This document shows positions 7,812-16,007 of a stretch of DNA of 28,019 nucleotides, in pieces; positions within the stretch are counted from its first letter, which is position 1, and every line of letters begins with the position of its first letter. A program made the position numbers and the translations under genes. The notes beneath the pieces are model-generated. The model was not told the DNA's origin and did not search any database. It saw only the letters and a program-made list of their open reading frames with translations. This DNA is from Gammaproteobacteria bacterium (GTDB taxonomy: Bacteria > Pseudomonadota > Gammaproteobacteria > S012-40): contig JAOUPJ010000008.1 of assembly GCA_029879945.1 (NCBI GenBank), positions 1 to 28,019 of the forward strand. The letters are read 5' to 3'.

Positions 7812-9566
7812 ATGTCCGGCCGAATTCCAGAAGAATTTATCAGTGACCTCCTGTCTCGTGTCGATATCGTCGGCGTGATAGACAGGCGCGTCACATTGAA
7901 AAAAAGTGGTCGCGAATACTCGGCTTGCTGCCCTTTTCATAGCGAAAAGACACCTTCCTTTACCGTCAGTCCACAGAAACAGTTCTATCACTGCTTTGGC
8001 TGTGGCGCACATGGCACAGCGATCTCTTTTTTAATGGAGTTCGAGCGCCTCAGCTTTCCCGAAGCGATAGAGGAATTGGCCAGGGAGGTGGGTCTTAGCC
8101 TACCAGAAGCGGTCACTAAGCCCGCTTTTAATGAAGGCGCGGGCCCGCAAGCCGATACAGAGCAACTCTACGCCCTACTGGAGCGCGTGAACCGGTTTTA
8201 TCAGTCTGCCCTGCGTAAACACCCAGAAAAGAACAAGGCAGTGGAGTACCTGAAAAATAGAGGTATCAGCGGTCAGACCGCCGCCTTGTATGAGTTGGGC
8301 TACGCCCCTTCGGACTGGGACAGTCTAAACCGCGAATTTGGTGCTAATCCCCAGGATAGAAAAAACCTGATCAATCTGGGGCTCTGCAAACACTCAAATG
8401 GTAATAGGCCTTATGATTTAATGCGCGACCGAATCATCTTCCCCATCCGCAATCATCGGGGTAAGACCATAGGCTTCGGTGCCAGAACTCTGGGCGATGA
8501 GCAACCCAAATATCTCAATTCGCCGGAATCGACGGTATTCAAAAAGGGCCAGGAGCTCTACGGGCTACATCAAATCAAGTCCCAGCGGCTATCTCAGCAA
8601 TCCATCCTGGTCGTAGAAGGCTATATGGATGTAATCGCATTGGCGCAGCACGGCGTCCCTAATGCCACAGCGGCCCTGGGCACTGCCTTTACCGAACAAC
8701 ATTTTTCGCTTTTGTTACGCCACACCCGCAATATCGTCTTTTGTTTTGACGGTGACCGTGCGGGTCGGCAGGCCGCCTGGCGTGCCGTAGAAAACTGCCT
8801 TCCCCGCTTTCGCGACGGCATCTCACTCAAATTCATCTTTTTGCCCGAAGGCGAAGACCCGGATAGCTACATCAGAAGATTCGGGCAACAGGGGATGGAA
8901 CAGCTGATAGATCAATCGATTCCGCTGTCGAAATTCGTCATCCAGCACTTGATGGAGCAATCTCCAGGCAGCGGAATGGAAAGTAAAATCGAGTTTGTCA
9001 GGCTCGCCAAGCCGATTGTTCAAGCATTGGAGGAAGAAAGCACCTTTAGAGCCCTGTTAATACAGGAACTCTGCAAGATCACCGGCAGAAAAGCCGAAGA
9101 GTTTGGCGCTAACGCCCCAGTGAGCACTCAACGTAAGTCTAAGAACTACCAAGGAAAAAGACCTACCTTGTCACCAGTGCGCAGCGCCATCACCCTGTTA
9201 CTGCATTATCCACATCTTGCTCATGAGGATTTTATCGATTTACCACCGAACTCCAGTGAGATTGCTGGTGTCCAATTGCTCTCAGACATCATTGACTTAG
9301 TGAGAACGCATCCCCAAATTACAACGGCGGGGATTCTGGAGCATTGGCGAGACACGCCAACGGGAAACCAACTGGCCACTCTCGTAAAACAGGATCTGCA
9401 TTTGGGTGAACAGGAAGTTCTAGCCGAATTCAGGGGATCTTTGAAGAAAATAGGTCAACAAAACCTTGAGGGGAGAATGGAAGAATTGTTAAACAAATCA
9501 CGTTACTCGTCCTTAAATACTGAGGAGAAGAAGGAACTGCTCCAATTACTGGCACTAAACGCTTAG
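7812..9566 (+). CDS. dnaG: DNA primase DnaG
   Basis: 584 residues (E. coli 581). The N-terminal CHC2 zinc finger has C40, H43, C61 and C64 (CPFHSEKTPSF, then YHCFGCG). The RNA polymerase core carries the TOPRIM motif VEGYMDVIAL with the catalytic Glu near residue 268 and FDGDRAGRQAA near 312. The C-terminal third is the DnaB-interacting domain. The ATG at 7812 (MSGRIPEEF) aligns with E. coli MAGRIP and is preferred to an in-frame GTG two codons earlier. It makes RNA primers for the replisome. A perfect TTATCCACA DnaA-box sequence lies inside the gene at 9206-9214. Confidence 0.97.
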   Translation: MSGRIPEEFISDLLSRVDIVGVIDRRVTLKKSGREYSACCPFHSEKTPSFTVSPQKQFYHCFGCGAHGTAISFLMEFERLSFPEAIEELAREVGLSLPEAVTKPAFNEGAGPQADTEQLYALLERVNRFYQSALRKHPEKNKAVEYLKNRGISGQTAALYELGYAPSDWDSLNREFGANPQDRKNLINLGLCKHSNGNRPYDLMRDRIIFPIRNHRGKTIGFGARTLGDEQPKYLNSPESTVFKKGQELYGLHQIKSQRLSQQSILVVEGYMDVIALAQHGVPNATAALGTAFTEQHFSLLLRHTRNIVFCFDGDRAGRQAAWRAVENCLPRFRDGISLKFIFLPEGEDPDSYIRRFGQQGMEQLIDQSIPLSKFVIQHLMEQSPGSGMESKIEFVRLAKPIVQALEEESTFRALLIQELCKITGRKAEEFGANAPVSTQRKSKNYQGKRPTLSPVRSAITLLLHYPHLAHEDFIDLPPNSSEIAGVQLLSDIIDLVRTHPQITTAGILEHWRDTPTGNQLATLVKQDLHLGEQEVLAEFRGSLKKIGQQNLEGRMEELLNKSRYSSLNTEEKKELLQLLALNA

Positions 9567-9600
9567 TTAGAACCGAGCTAATTTGCTGTGAATATTGGAT

Positions 9601-9679
9601 AAATCCACAAAAGCGGTCTATTTTTAACTGCAATATTTCTTATAAAAGACGCTATAAAGACCAAGGATTTTGTGGATTT
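9601..9679. repeat. 12-base inverted repeat flanking the upstream side of the rpoD promoter
   Basis: AAATCCACAAAA at 9601-9612 is the exact reverse complement of TTTTGTGGATTT at 9668-9679, with 55 AT-rich bases between. The core ATCCACA is shared with DnaA boxes (AAATCCACA matches TTATCCACA at seven of nine positions). The right arm overlaps the first two bases of the proposed rpoD -35, so a protein bound there could affect rpoD transcription. Confidence 0.6.
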
Positions 9680-9706
9680 GGGGCATACAAAAAATTACTG
9701 TATACT
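9678..9706 (+). promoter_or_regulatory. Candidate sigma-70 promoter for rpoD
   Basis: TTGGGG at 9678-9683, a 17-base spacer, then TATACT at 9701-9706 (five of six -10 bases). This would give a transcript start near 9713 and a leader of about 40 bases, so rpoD would have a promoter separate from the upstream block. The -35 is weak. Confidence 0.5.
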
Positions 9707-9752
9707 ACCCGGCTATTTTGTTTGTGTATAAAGGTTAATCAATCAAGGTGTT

Positions 9753-11555
9753 ATGAACTCACAACAGCAGTCACAAATCAAGCTACTGATTGCAAAAGGC
9801 AAGGAACAAGGTTATCTCACTTATAGAGAAGTCAATGACCACCTGCCCGATGAAATCGTCGACCCAGAACAGATAGAAGACATTATCAGCATGATCAATG
9901 ACATGGGTATACCTGTACACGAGGTAGCGCCCGATCTTGACTCTATGATAATGAGCGATGCGTCCGTCACAGACGATGAGGACGCCGCCGAAGAAGCCGC
10001 AGCAGCCTTAGCCCAAGTCGACACCGAGTTCGGACGCACCACCGACCCTGTCCGCATGTATATGCGAGAAATGGGTACTGTGGAACTGCTTACGCGAGAG
10101 GGTGAAATTTTACTCGCCAAACGTATAGAAGAAGGGTTAAAGCAGGTGCTCGAAGCGCTTGCCTCAAACCCGTCTACAATAGCCATATTTCTTGCCGCTG
10201 CAGATTTGGTCGAGCGGGAGGAAATGCGTTTAACGGATCTTATTACTGGCTTTATCGATCCCAATGCCAGTGATGAAATTGCCACGCATACGGTTAACAC
10301 AAGCGAAGAAACAGATGACTCCGCCGAGGAAGTGGCTCCCGATACCGGCCCAGATCCTGAAGAGGCGGCGCAACGTATCGGCGAGATCCGAAAGCTGCAT
10401 GAAGACTACAAAAAGCTAGGTGAAAAGCACGGCCTTGATCACGAGAAAGCAATTAACAAGCAGACCAAGGTCAGAGAAAGGTTTTTAGAACTGAAACTGG
10501 CCCCCCGTTTTGTAGAAAGCACTGTTGCCAGCATGCGCGAAACACTCGATCGTGTAAGGGAGCAGGAGCGTAGCATCATGGGCATGTGCGTACGCCAAGC
10601 GAAAATGCCTCGCAAAGACTTTATTGGCTCTTTCCCTGAGAATGAAACCAATAAAGACTGGGTGGATTCGGTTGTCCAAACCGGGGCAGATTATACTACT
10701 GCGTTAAAAAATTTCCGTGATGAGATACAAATGGCACAGGAAAGACTGCTTACTATTGAGCAAAGCTGTCATATGCCAATTAGCCGATTGAAAGATATCA
10801 ATCGTCAGATGTCTATCGGTGAAGCCAAGGCCCGCAGAGCCAAAAAGGAAATGGTTGAGGCAAACCTACGGCTGGTTATCGCCATTGCCAAGAAATACAC
10901 CAATCGGGGTTTACAATTTCTTGATCTGATTCAAGAAGGTAATATCGGATTGATGAAGGCAGTGGATAAATTCGAATACCGACGCGGTTACAAGTTTTCT
11001 ACTTATGCGACTTGGTGGATACGCCAGGCTATCACCCGCTCCATTGCGGACCAAGCCAGAACGATCCGAATTCCGGTTCATATGATCGAAACGATCAATA
11101 AGCTCAATCGTATTTCTCGGCAAATGCTGCAGGAAATGGGTCGAGAGGCCACGCCGGAAGAGCTGGCAGCCAGAATGGAGATGCCGGAAGACAAGATTCG
11201 CAAGGTACTCAAGATTGCTAAAGAACCCATCTCGATGGAAACACCCATTGGAGACGATGAAGACTCTCATCTGGGGGATTTTATTGAGGACCAAAACATC
11301 ATGTCTCCAGGAGACTCGGCGACATTTGAAGGCCTGAGAGAATCTACTTTGGGTGTGCTGGAAGGGTTAACCGCGCGGGAGGCCAAGGTTCTGCGTATGC
11401 GTTTTGGCATCGACATGAACACCGACCACACCCTTGAAGAGGTGGGCAAACAGTTTGATGTCACACGGGAACGTATACGGCAGATCGAAGCCAAAGCGCT
11501 TCGTAAGCTCAGACATCCCAGCCGATCGGAACAGTTGAGAAGTTTTCTCGAATAA
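9753..11555 (+). CDS. rpoD: RNA polymerase primary sigma factor RpoD (sigma-70)
   Basis: 600 residues (E. coli 613). Region 1.1 is at the N-terminus (LLIAKGKEQGYLTYREVNDH), followed by region 1.2 (DPVRMYMREMGTVELLTREG) and a non-conserved acidic insert before region 2. Regions 2.1-2.4 include NLRLVIAIAKKYTNRGLQFL and YATWWIRQAITRSIADQART (near 415-434), the -10 reader. Region 3 follows, and region 4.2 (TLEEVGKQFDVTRERIRQIE, near 560-580), the -35 reader, closes the protein. It directs RNA polymerase to housekeeping promoters. The start has AAGGTG at 9745-9750. Last protein gene of the rpsU-yqeY-dnaG-rpoD block, followed by a strong terminator. Confidence 0.98.
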   Translation: MNSQQQSQIKLLIAKGKEQGYLTYREVNDHLPDEIVDPEQIEDIISMINDMGIPVHEVAPDLDSMIMSDASVTDDEDAAEEAAAALAQVDTEFGRTTDPVRMYMREMGTVELLTREGEILLAKRIEEGLKQVLEALASNPSTIAIFLAAADLVEREEMRLTDLITGFIDPNASDEIATHTVNTSEETDDSAEEVAPDTGPDPEEAAQRIGEIRKLHEDYKKLGEKHGLDHEKAINKQTKVRERFLELKLAPRFVESTVASMRETLDRVREQERSIMGMCVRQAKMPRKDFIGSFPENETNKDWVDSVVQTGADYTTALKNFRDEIQMAQERLLTIEQSCHMPISRLKDINRQMSIGEAKARRAKKEMVEANLRLVIAIAKKYTNRGLQFLDLIQEGNIGLMKAVDKFEYRRGYKFSTYATWWIRQAITRSIADQARTIRIPVHMIETINKLNRISRQMLQEMGREATPEELAARMEMPEDKIRKVLKIAKEPISMETPIGDDEDSHLGDFIEDQNIMSPGDSATFEGLRESTLGVLEGLTAREAKVLRMRFGIDMNTDHTLEEVGKQFDVTRERIRQIEAKALRKLRHPSRSEQLRSFLE

Positions 11556-11576
11556 AAATCTTAGTGGGACTGTGCT

Positions 11577-11616
11577 AAAAAAAGCGGGATTGGGTGGACC
11601 CAATTCCGCTTTTTTC
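11577..11616 (+). terminator. Strong rho-independent terminator after rpoD
   Basis: Stem GCGGGATTGGG pairs with CCCAATTCCGC (one G-T pair) around a TGGA loop at 11595-11598. The stem is flanked by an A-run (11577-11583) and a T-run (11610-11615), so it could act in both directions. It lies 21 bases after the rpoD stop. Confidence 0.92.
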
Positions 11617-11706
11617 TTAACTTGTACTGGATAGTCGGTCGCTTCGCCACAGACAGACAACCCAGACAATAATTATGGCTCAACTTAGGCTCGAACCCGC
11701 AAAAAA

Positions 11707-11736
11707 TTTCGATGTAGGTAAAAATATTGCTAAAAT
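11707..11736 (+). promoter_or_regulatory. Candidate promoter of the tRNA-Ile2 gene
   Basis: TTTCGA at 11707-11712, an 18-base spacer, then TAAAAT at 11731-11736, followed by the GC-rich stretch AGCGCG. A GC-rich discriminator is typical of stable-RNA promoters under stringent control. The -10 ends 14 bases before the mature tRNA 5' end. Confidence 0.5.
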
Positions 11737-11750
11737 AGCGCGTCTTTTCT

Positions 11751-11827
<77 letters not shown>

Positions 11828-12026
11828 TTACCTATCGAATTCTCCAATCCCTTTATTTTTACTGGTTATTTGTTAATCAAATATATCCATTCTAATCCTT
11901 TTCTGCCTACCTAGTCACAGTCTCGGTAGAAACAAGCACCGACTTGTTCAGTTTTCGACCTCATGTCTCGACAAGATTTCTATACATAGACAGTCACACA
12001 CGCTGTGCATCTATGCGGTTATAAAT

Positions 12027-12905
12027 ATGCCTAATAGAAATCACATAAAATTAAAATGGCTGCTTGGCCTGGTAATTATAGGAATAAGCACCAATGCCTG
12101 GTCCCAATCAGTAACCGATCTGCTCAAAGATAATTTTTATCACATCGCAGAGCGCACTGAATCAGGCACCACTGTGCACGCAGGTCTTAGCTATAACACA
12201 CCGCTGGGAATGTATGCGACTACCAATGCCATTTTTCAGGAAAATGGCTTTATACAAGATCTCTCTACCGGTTACACGACTTCCCTAGATCAACTCAAGC
12301 TGGCTTTTGCCTACAACGCAACCCAATACAGGTACGATAGCGTTTACATTTTTGATGGCATTTCACAATTTAGAACCACATATAGACAGGTTGCTTACCA
12401 ATATTTTATCGGAGACGGATTTAGGGACGGAGAGTTTTCCTTTTCACACTCACTACATGAGCACAACTTTCGAATCCGGATTAATCGTGTAGAGACAGAC
12501 ATGGAGAATAAAGATGTTGACGTCACCGACAAAGTTTCTTTTGAAGATTCCTTTGGTAGGCTTTTTTTCAGATGGTCTTTATCAGAAAACCAGGATATCG
12601 AAACCACAAACTATCACTCCCGATTTCATGTAAACAGTTGGATTAACCTTAACGCGCACTATCAAAGCCGGTTAAATCGAAAGACAACCGAGTTAAATGC
12701 CCATTTCCTGTTAAATAGAGACTTGACTGCGAGTGTTCGAATAAATCAGGTAGACAATATAGGCATTGATGAAAGGCGTATTAGCAGTTTAACAATCAAT
12801 CGAAACTTTAAGTATGTTAGCGCCGAGCTTCTTTTGAGTGATGCGGAACCCAACTTGGCTAGTTCTGCTTTTCTGATCAAATATAATCGGGTGCTGGATT
12901 TCTAA
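12027..12905 (+). CDS. Unrecognised exported protein, probably outer-membrane beta-barrel
   Basis: 292 residues, not recognised. A clear signal peptide (residues 1-26: basic start, hydrophobic LLGLVIIGIST, then NAWSQ) sends it out of the cytoplasm. The rest is rich in alternating polar/hydrophobic strands with aromatic residues (YRQVAYQYFIGDGF, RLFFRWSLSENQDIET, INLNAHYQSRLN), there are no cysteines in the mature part, and it ends in Phe (YNRVLDF), the usual last residue of barrel proteins handled by the Bam complex. No good ribosome site precedes the ATG. The gene is AT-richer than the housekeeping genes around it and starts 199 bases after the tRNA. It converges on the porin gene with a 19-base gap. 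Confidence 0.6.
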   Translation: MPNRNHIKLKWLLGLVIIGISTNAWSQSVTDLLKDNFYHIAERTESGTTVHAGLSYNTPLGMYATTNAIFQENGFIQDLSTGYTTSLDQLKLAFAYNATQYRYDSVYIFDGISQFRTTYRQVAYQYFIGDGFRDGEFSFSHSLHEHNFRIRINRVETDMENKDVDVTDKVSFEDSFGRLFFRWSLSENQDIETTNYHSRFHVNSWINLNAHYQSRLNRKTTELNAHFLLNRDLTASVRINQVDNIGIDERRISSLTINRNFKYVSAELLLSDAEPNLASSAFLIKYNRVLDF

Positions 12906-12924
12906 TTATAAAGACAAATCCATT

Positions 12925-13989
12925 TTAGAATGTATAGACCATACCTAACGAAACCCCAGTAATATCACTGCCCGCCGCATCAGTTGCATAGAACTCACCA
13001 TTTGTTCCCGTTGATGGACTTGATGAACCACGCAAGGGAAACTCAGAAGTCTTTTTATTATCCATACGTGCAACAACCGTATAAAGATCGACTTGCTTGC
13101 CTAAATGCTGGGTGATTCCCGCTGCCAATAGCGTTCCTGATGAGTCTCTTGATTCAAAATAATCATCGGCTCTTAAGGCTTGTATTTTTAAAGTGGTGTT
13201 TGAAATTCTATGCATGGCACTTAAGCCATATGAAGCTCTTTCATGCAAGTTGTTGCCATCTTTTTTGGCACCCAATTGCTCATAAACAATAAACATTTTT
13301 GACGCCGTTAAGGCAAATCCTGCGGCAAGCCTTACCCCATCCACGCCCACATTGACATTTTCTTCGTAGGCCGCACCCAGAAATCCAGCATTTCCTTTAT
13401 AGATTGCACTAAAACTGTTGACAGGATTCTTATCGATCCCCCCCTCAGTACCCTCTTCCTGGGCTCCGCCCGACGAAGCCATAAATCTCAACTCTAGCCC
13501 TGAAATTACATGTGAAACGTACATCAATGCGTTTTCAGCGCGATTATCCAAATACCGTGTTCCATTTACATTGCCCAAAATGGATCGTCTATCAGCAATG
13601 GTATTGGGCATAATATCGAATTTCGCGCCTAGAGATTTATAGGGGGTATCATGAACACCGGCCACTACCATACCAAGTGGATTTATTAATCCCAAGTAGC
13701 GATTTCGAACAGTAAATCCACTGGTCTCTCCCGTCAGATCCAGGCCACCTTCCAGTTTCCAGATGGCCTTCATAGTTTCACCCAGCTCTTCTGAACCTTT
13801 GAAGCCGACTCTTGTGGAATTGCTACTTAAAAGTTTGCGATCTTCTTTTGATTTTTCAAACTGTATGGCGTCGGCAGAAATATGGAGCTTTCCATAAAAT
13901 ACCTGGGTGGTATCAGCGACAACATTTGAAAAAGGGGCAAAGCCAAGCAAAACTAGAAAAACAGCTACCACACGTCCGAATATTTGCAT
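12925..13989 (-). CDS. Gram-negative porin, general-diffusion type
   Basis: 354 residues. A signal peptide (about 1-25, ending NVVA) precedes a mature start of the form TTQVFYGKLHISADA, typical of proteobacterial trimeric porins. Near the N-terminus it has STRVGFKGSEELGETMKAIW and KLEGGLDL, the classic porin strand/turn signature, then GFTVRNRYLGL, and it ends GVSLGMVYTF with the C-terminal Phe needed for outer-membrane assembly. It would form a passive pore for small solutes. A GGGAG ribosome site lies eight bases before the ATG. It starts 24 bases after the spermidine-synthase-like gene on the same strand, so the two may be co-transcribed. Confidence 0.88.
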   Translation of the reverse strand: MQIFGRVVAVFLVLLGFAPFSNVVADTTQVFYGKLHISADAIQFEKSKEDRKLLSSNSTRVGFKGSEELGETMKAIWKLEGGLDLTGETSGFTVRNRYLGLINPLGMVVAGVHDTPYKSLGAKFDIMPNTIADRRSILGNVNGTRYLDNRAENALMYVSHVISGLELRFMASSGGAQEEGTEGGIDKNPVNSFSAIYKGNAGFLGAAYEENVNVGVDGVRLAAGFALTASKMFIVYEQLGAKKDGNNLHERASYGLSAMHRISNTTLKIQALRADDYFESRDSSGTLLAAGITQHLGKQVDLYTVVARMDNKKTSEFPLRGSSSPSTGTNGEFYATDAAGSDITGVSLGMVYTF

Positions 13990-14013
13990 CGACTAAACTC
14001 CCAGCTCTTTAAA

Positions 14014-14889
14014 TCAACTTTTTAATCGCGGAAAAACCGTACCCGGCAATAAAATTCTTTGCCACAGTGGCCTGTTCTGAGTCAGCAAACGATTGAAGTA
14101 CTGAACCATTTTTAGTCCAGTCTTTGTTTGCAACAGAACCGCCTTATCCATATATTGATAGAGATTCTTTGTGCACTCTGAACTATTAAAACCAAACAAA
14201 ATCACATTTCCGGATTTGCTTGATCCTACGCTCAACTCCAATACGCGACCTGGAAAAGCATGCTCCAACAATCGGCGATATTGTAAATAGGTTCTACCCT
14301 GACTCCAAAGATTCACACCAACAATTCCATTGGTACTAAGGAGATTCGGTAGCGAATAGTAAAATGCTCGATCTCTCAGAATGCTGGCTGGGCCAGTGGC
14401 GCTAAACAGGTCCACCAGGAGCAGATCATAAATACCCGCTCTGTTGTTGCGCGAATTTACCACAAATGCCCCAGCATCACCATGCAAAATTCTAAGATTT
14501 GGGTCATTTTCAGGGACATCGAAATAGGTGTGAGCGATCTGAATGACCTTTTTCCGGCTGTCTATTACGTCGATAGGCGTCTCGGGATAGTGCCAATTTA
14601 AAAACTTGGGTAAGGCACCCCCTCCCAGACCCATAATCAATGTCCTCCTGTTGGATGCCAGAAAGACCAATGCCAGACACATGGCATGCGTGTATTTCAG
14701 CATGAGGAGTTTCGAGTGGGGTTTATACATCGCGCTCTGTTTATTGGCGCTATTAAAATACAGTGTGCGTGTCAGTTCAGAGTCTACAACCGAGATTTTG
14801 CCAAACCTATCCTCGCTCATATGGACAATTTTTTCTCCGGGCTCCAGAGACAATGCTGAGTGTGGCGCGTAGTCTAAATCAATTTGCAC
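14014..14889 (-). CDS. Spermidine-synthase-like SAM-fold protein
   Basis: 291 residues with the Rossmann core of the spermidine synthase superfamily: LIMGLGGGALPKFL (about 84-97) for nucleotide binding, PIDVIDSRKKVIQIA, RILHGDAGAFV, and YDLLLVDLFSATGP. The N-terminal part (QSAMYKPHSKLLMLKYTHAM) is the version seen in the wider spermidine-synthase-like group rather than canonical SpeE, whose GGGDGG motif and paired Gln/His residues are not evident. Polyamine synthesis therefore should not be assumed. No membrane segments are obvious. It lies just upstream of the porin gene on the same strand. Confidence 0.75.
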   Translation of the reverse strand: MQIDLDYAPHSALSLEPGEKIVHMSEDRFGKISVVDSELTRTLYFNSANKQSAMYKPHSKLLMLKYTHAMCLALVFLASNRRTLIMGLGGGALPKFLNWHYPETPIDVIDSRKKVIQIAHTYFDVPENDPNLRILHGDAGAFVVNSRNNRAGIYDLLLVDLFSATGPASILRDRAFYYSLPNLLSTNGIVGVNLWSQGRTYLQYRRLLEHAFPGRVLELSVGSSKSGNVILFGFNSSECTKNLYQYMDKAVLLQTKTGLKMVQYFNRLLTQNRPLWQRILLPGTVFPRLKS

Positions 14890-14948
14890 GATTGAGTTTC
14901 ATCAGGGTAAATGTTTAGGCTTGAATGCAATTAAAATTCCGCGTCTAA

Positions 14949-14977
14949 ATAAAAAAGCCAGGTATCAACCTGGCTTT
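14949..14977 (-). terminator. Rho-independent terminator after iscU
   Basis: On the minus strand AAAGCCAGGT pairs perfectly with ACCTGGCTTT around a four-base loop (stem 14954-14963 with 14968-14977), followed by TTTTTTATTT. It closes the iscR-iscU unit directly, showing that no further isc genes follow. Confidence 0.9.
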
Positions 14978-15000
14978 CCTTAGAAAAATTAGATGTTAAC

Positions 15001-15405
15001 CTAGTCGGTACCGGTTCGCTTATCTCCGACTTGTTTGTTCATATAGTCATCTATGGCCGCCTTTATTGCATCTTCTGCCAAGACCGAACAATGGACCTTG
15101 ACCGGGGGCAGGGCTAATTCTTCAGCGATATCGGTATTCTTGATTCGCGTGGCCTCTTCCAGCGTTTTCCCCTTAACCCATTCGGTCAAGAGAGAACTGG
15201 ATGCGATGGCAGAACCACAGCCATAGGTTTTGAATTTGGCGTCTTCAATTACACCACCCTTGCCAACCTTAATTTGCAGACGCATTACGTCGCCACAGGC
15301 GGGAGCACCAACCATACCGGTCCCCACAGAGGCGTCTTGCTTGTCCAGGGTGCCCACATTTCTCGGATTTTCGTAGTGGTCCAGCACTTTATCGCTGTAT
15401 GCCAT
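15001..15405 (-). CDS. iscU: Iron-sulfur cluster scaffold protein IscU
   Basis: 134 residues (E. coli 128). The three cluster ligand cysteines are present at C37 (PACGD, with D39), C63 (YGCGSAIASSS) and C106 (KVHCSVLAEDA, with H105). The LPPVK motif recognised by the HscA chaperone is at 99-103. The protein assembles [2Fe-2S] and [4Fe-4S] clusters with sulfur from a cysteine desulfurase. A CTAGGAG ribosome site precedes the ATG. It follows iscR after a 94-base gap in which the usual iscS gene is absent, and a terminator follows directly, so iscA, hscB, hscA and fdx are not here. The intact LPPVK implies that HscA exists elsewhere in the genome (inference). Confidence 0.96.
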   Translation of the reverse strand: MAYSDKVLDHYENPRNVGTLDKQDASVGTGMVGAPACGDVMRLQIKVGKGGVIEDAKFKTYGCGSAIASSSLLTEWVKGKTLEEATRIKNTDIAEELALPPVKVHCSVLAEDAIKAAIDDYMNKQVGDKRTGTD

Positions 15406-15499
15406 TTTTCTTGCTCCTAGTATCTAGAGGAGTATTTTAACTAAATGTACTGTTTTTGCCCAATCAATTTTGCAGACTGATAGTAAAATTTTAAACGAA

Positions 15500-15946
15500 T
15501 CAAGCTGCTACAATCGAACTTTCAGTACTCTCTGAATCAACATCCAATGCGCGGGACTTCACCATCGCTGACTGCGCAATCAAATCCCCCAGGGAAATAT
15601 CCGACAAGAATCCGTTTAGAGAGCCTGCCAGTCGGTTCCACATTCGGTTAGGCGGATAGGCAATTTCGTCTTCACCTGCCTCTATAGCTTTATCGTCCAC
15701 GGCCTCAATTATTTGAAAAATAGAGATTTCATTCGAATTCCTGGCCAGTGTATAGCCACCACCCGGCCCACGAGTACCCTTGACCAGACCGGATTTCCGG
15801 AGTTCGGCAAAGAGCTGTTCCAGATATGACAACGATATATTCAGGTGCTCAGCGATCTCGGCGATGGTAACCAGGCCTCTACCCTGACTGACTGCTATGT
15901 CCATCATTGCCATCGTAGCAATTCTTGCTTTTCCTTGTAATCTCAT
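15500..15946 (-). CDS. iscR: IscR-like Rrf2-family regulator lacking all cluster-binding cysteines
   Basis: 148 residues. The Rrf2 winged-helix domain aligns closely with E. coli IscR: MRLQGKARIA, then LNISLSYLEQLFAELRKSGL (about 36-55) and RGPGGGYTLARN (59-70), followed by a dimerisation helix ending NGFLSDISLGDLI. In E. coli IscR, C92, C98, C104 and H107 hold a [2Fe-2S] cluster in a loop after the AVDE segment. Here that loop is shorter (AIEAGEDEIAYPPNRMW) and has no Cys; indeed the whole protein contains none. It should thus be locked in a cluster-free state and act as an apo-IscR-type regulator, or sense something else (inference). It sits upstream of iscU with its own promoter. Confidence 0.9.
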   Translation of the reverse strand: MRLQGKARIATMAMMDIAVSQGRGLVTIAEIAEHLNISLSYLEQLFAELRKSGLVKGTRGPGGGYTLARNSNEISIFQIIEAVDDKAIEAGEDEIAYPPNRMWNRLAGSLNGFLSDISLGDLIAQSAMVKSRALDVDSESTESSIVAA

Positions 15947-15977
15947 GTTCGTGCCTTTAGAAAATAAAGCTTAACAA

Positions 15978-16002
15978 ATACCTTAGTCGATTCCTCAGTT
16001 AT
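15978..16002 (-). promoter_or_regulatory. Candidate IscR operator 1, downstream of the iscR -10
   Basis: Minus-strand sequence ATAACTGAGGAATCGACT followed by AAGGTAT. It resembles the imperfect dyad of E. coli type-1 IscR sites (ATA...GACT...AGTC...TAT), mainly in the ends and the GACTAAGGTAT half. The same ACTAAGRTAT core recurs in the second site. The similarity is by eye against a remembered consensus. Confidence 0.4.
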
Positions 16003-16007
16003 TAAAG

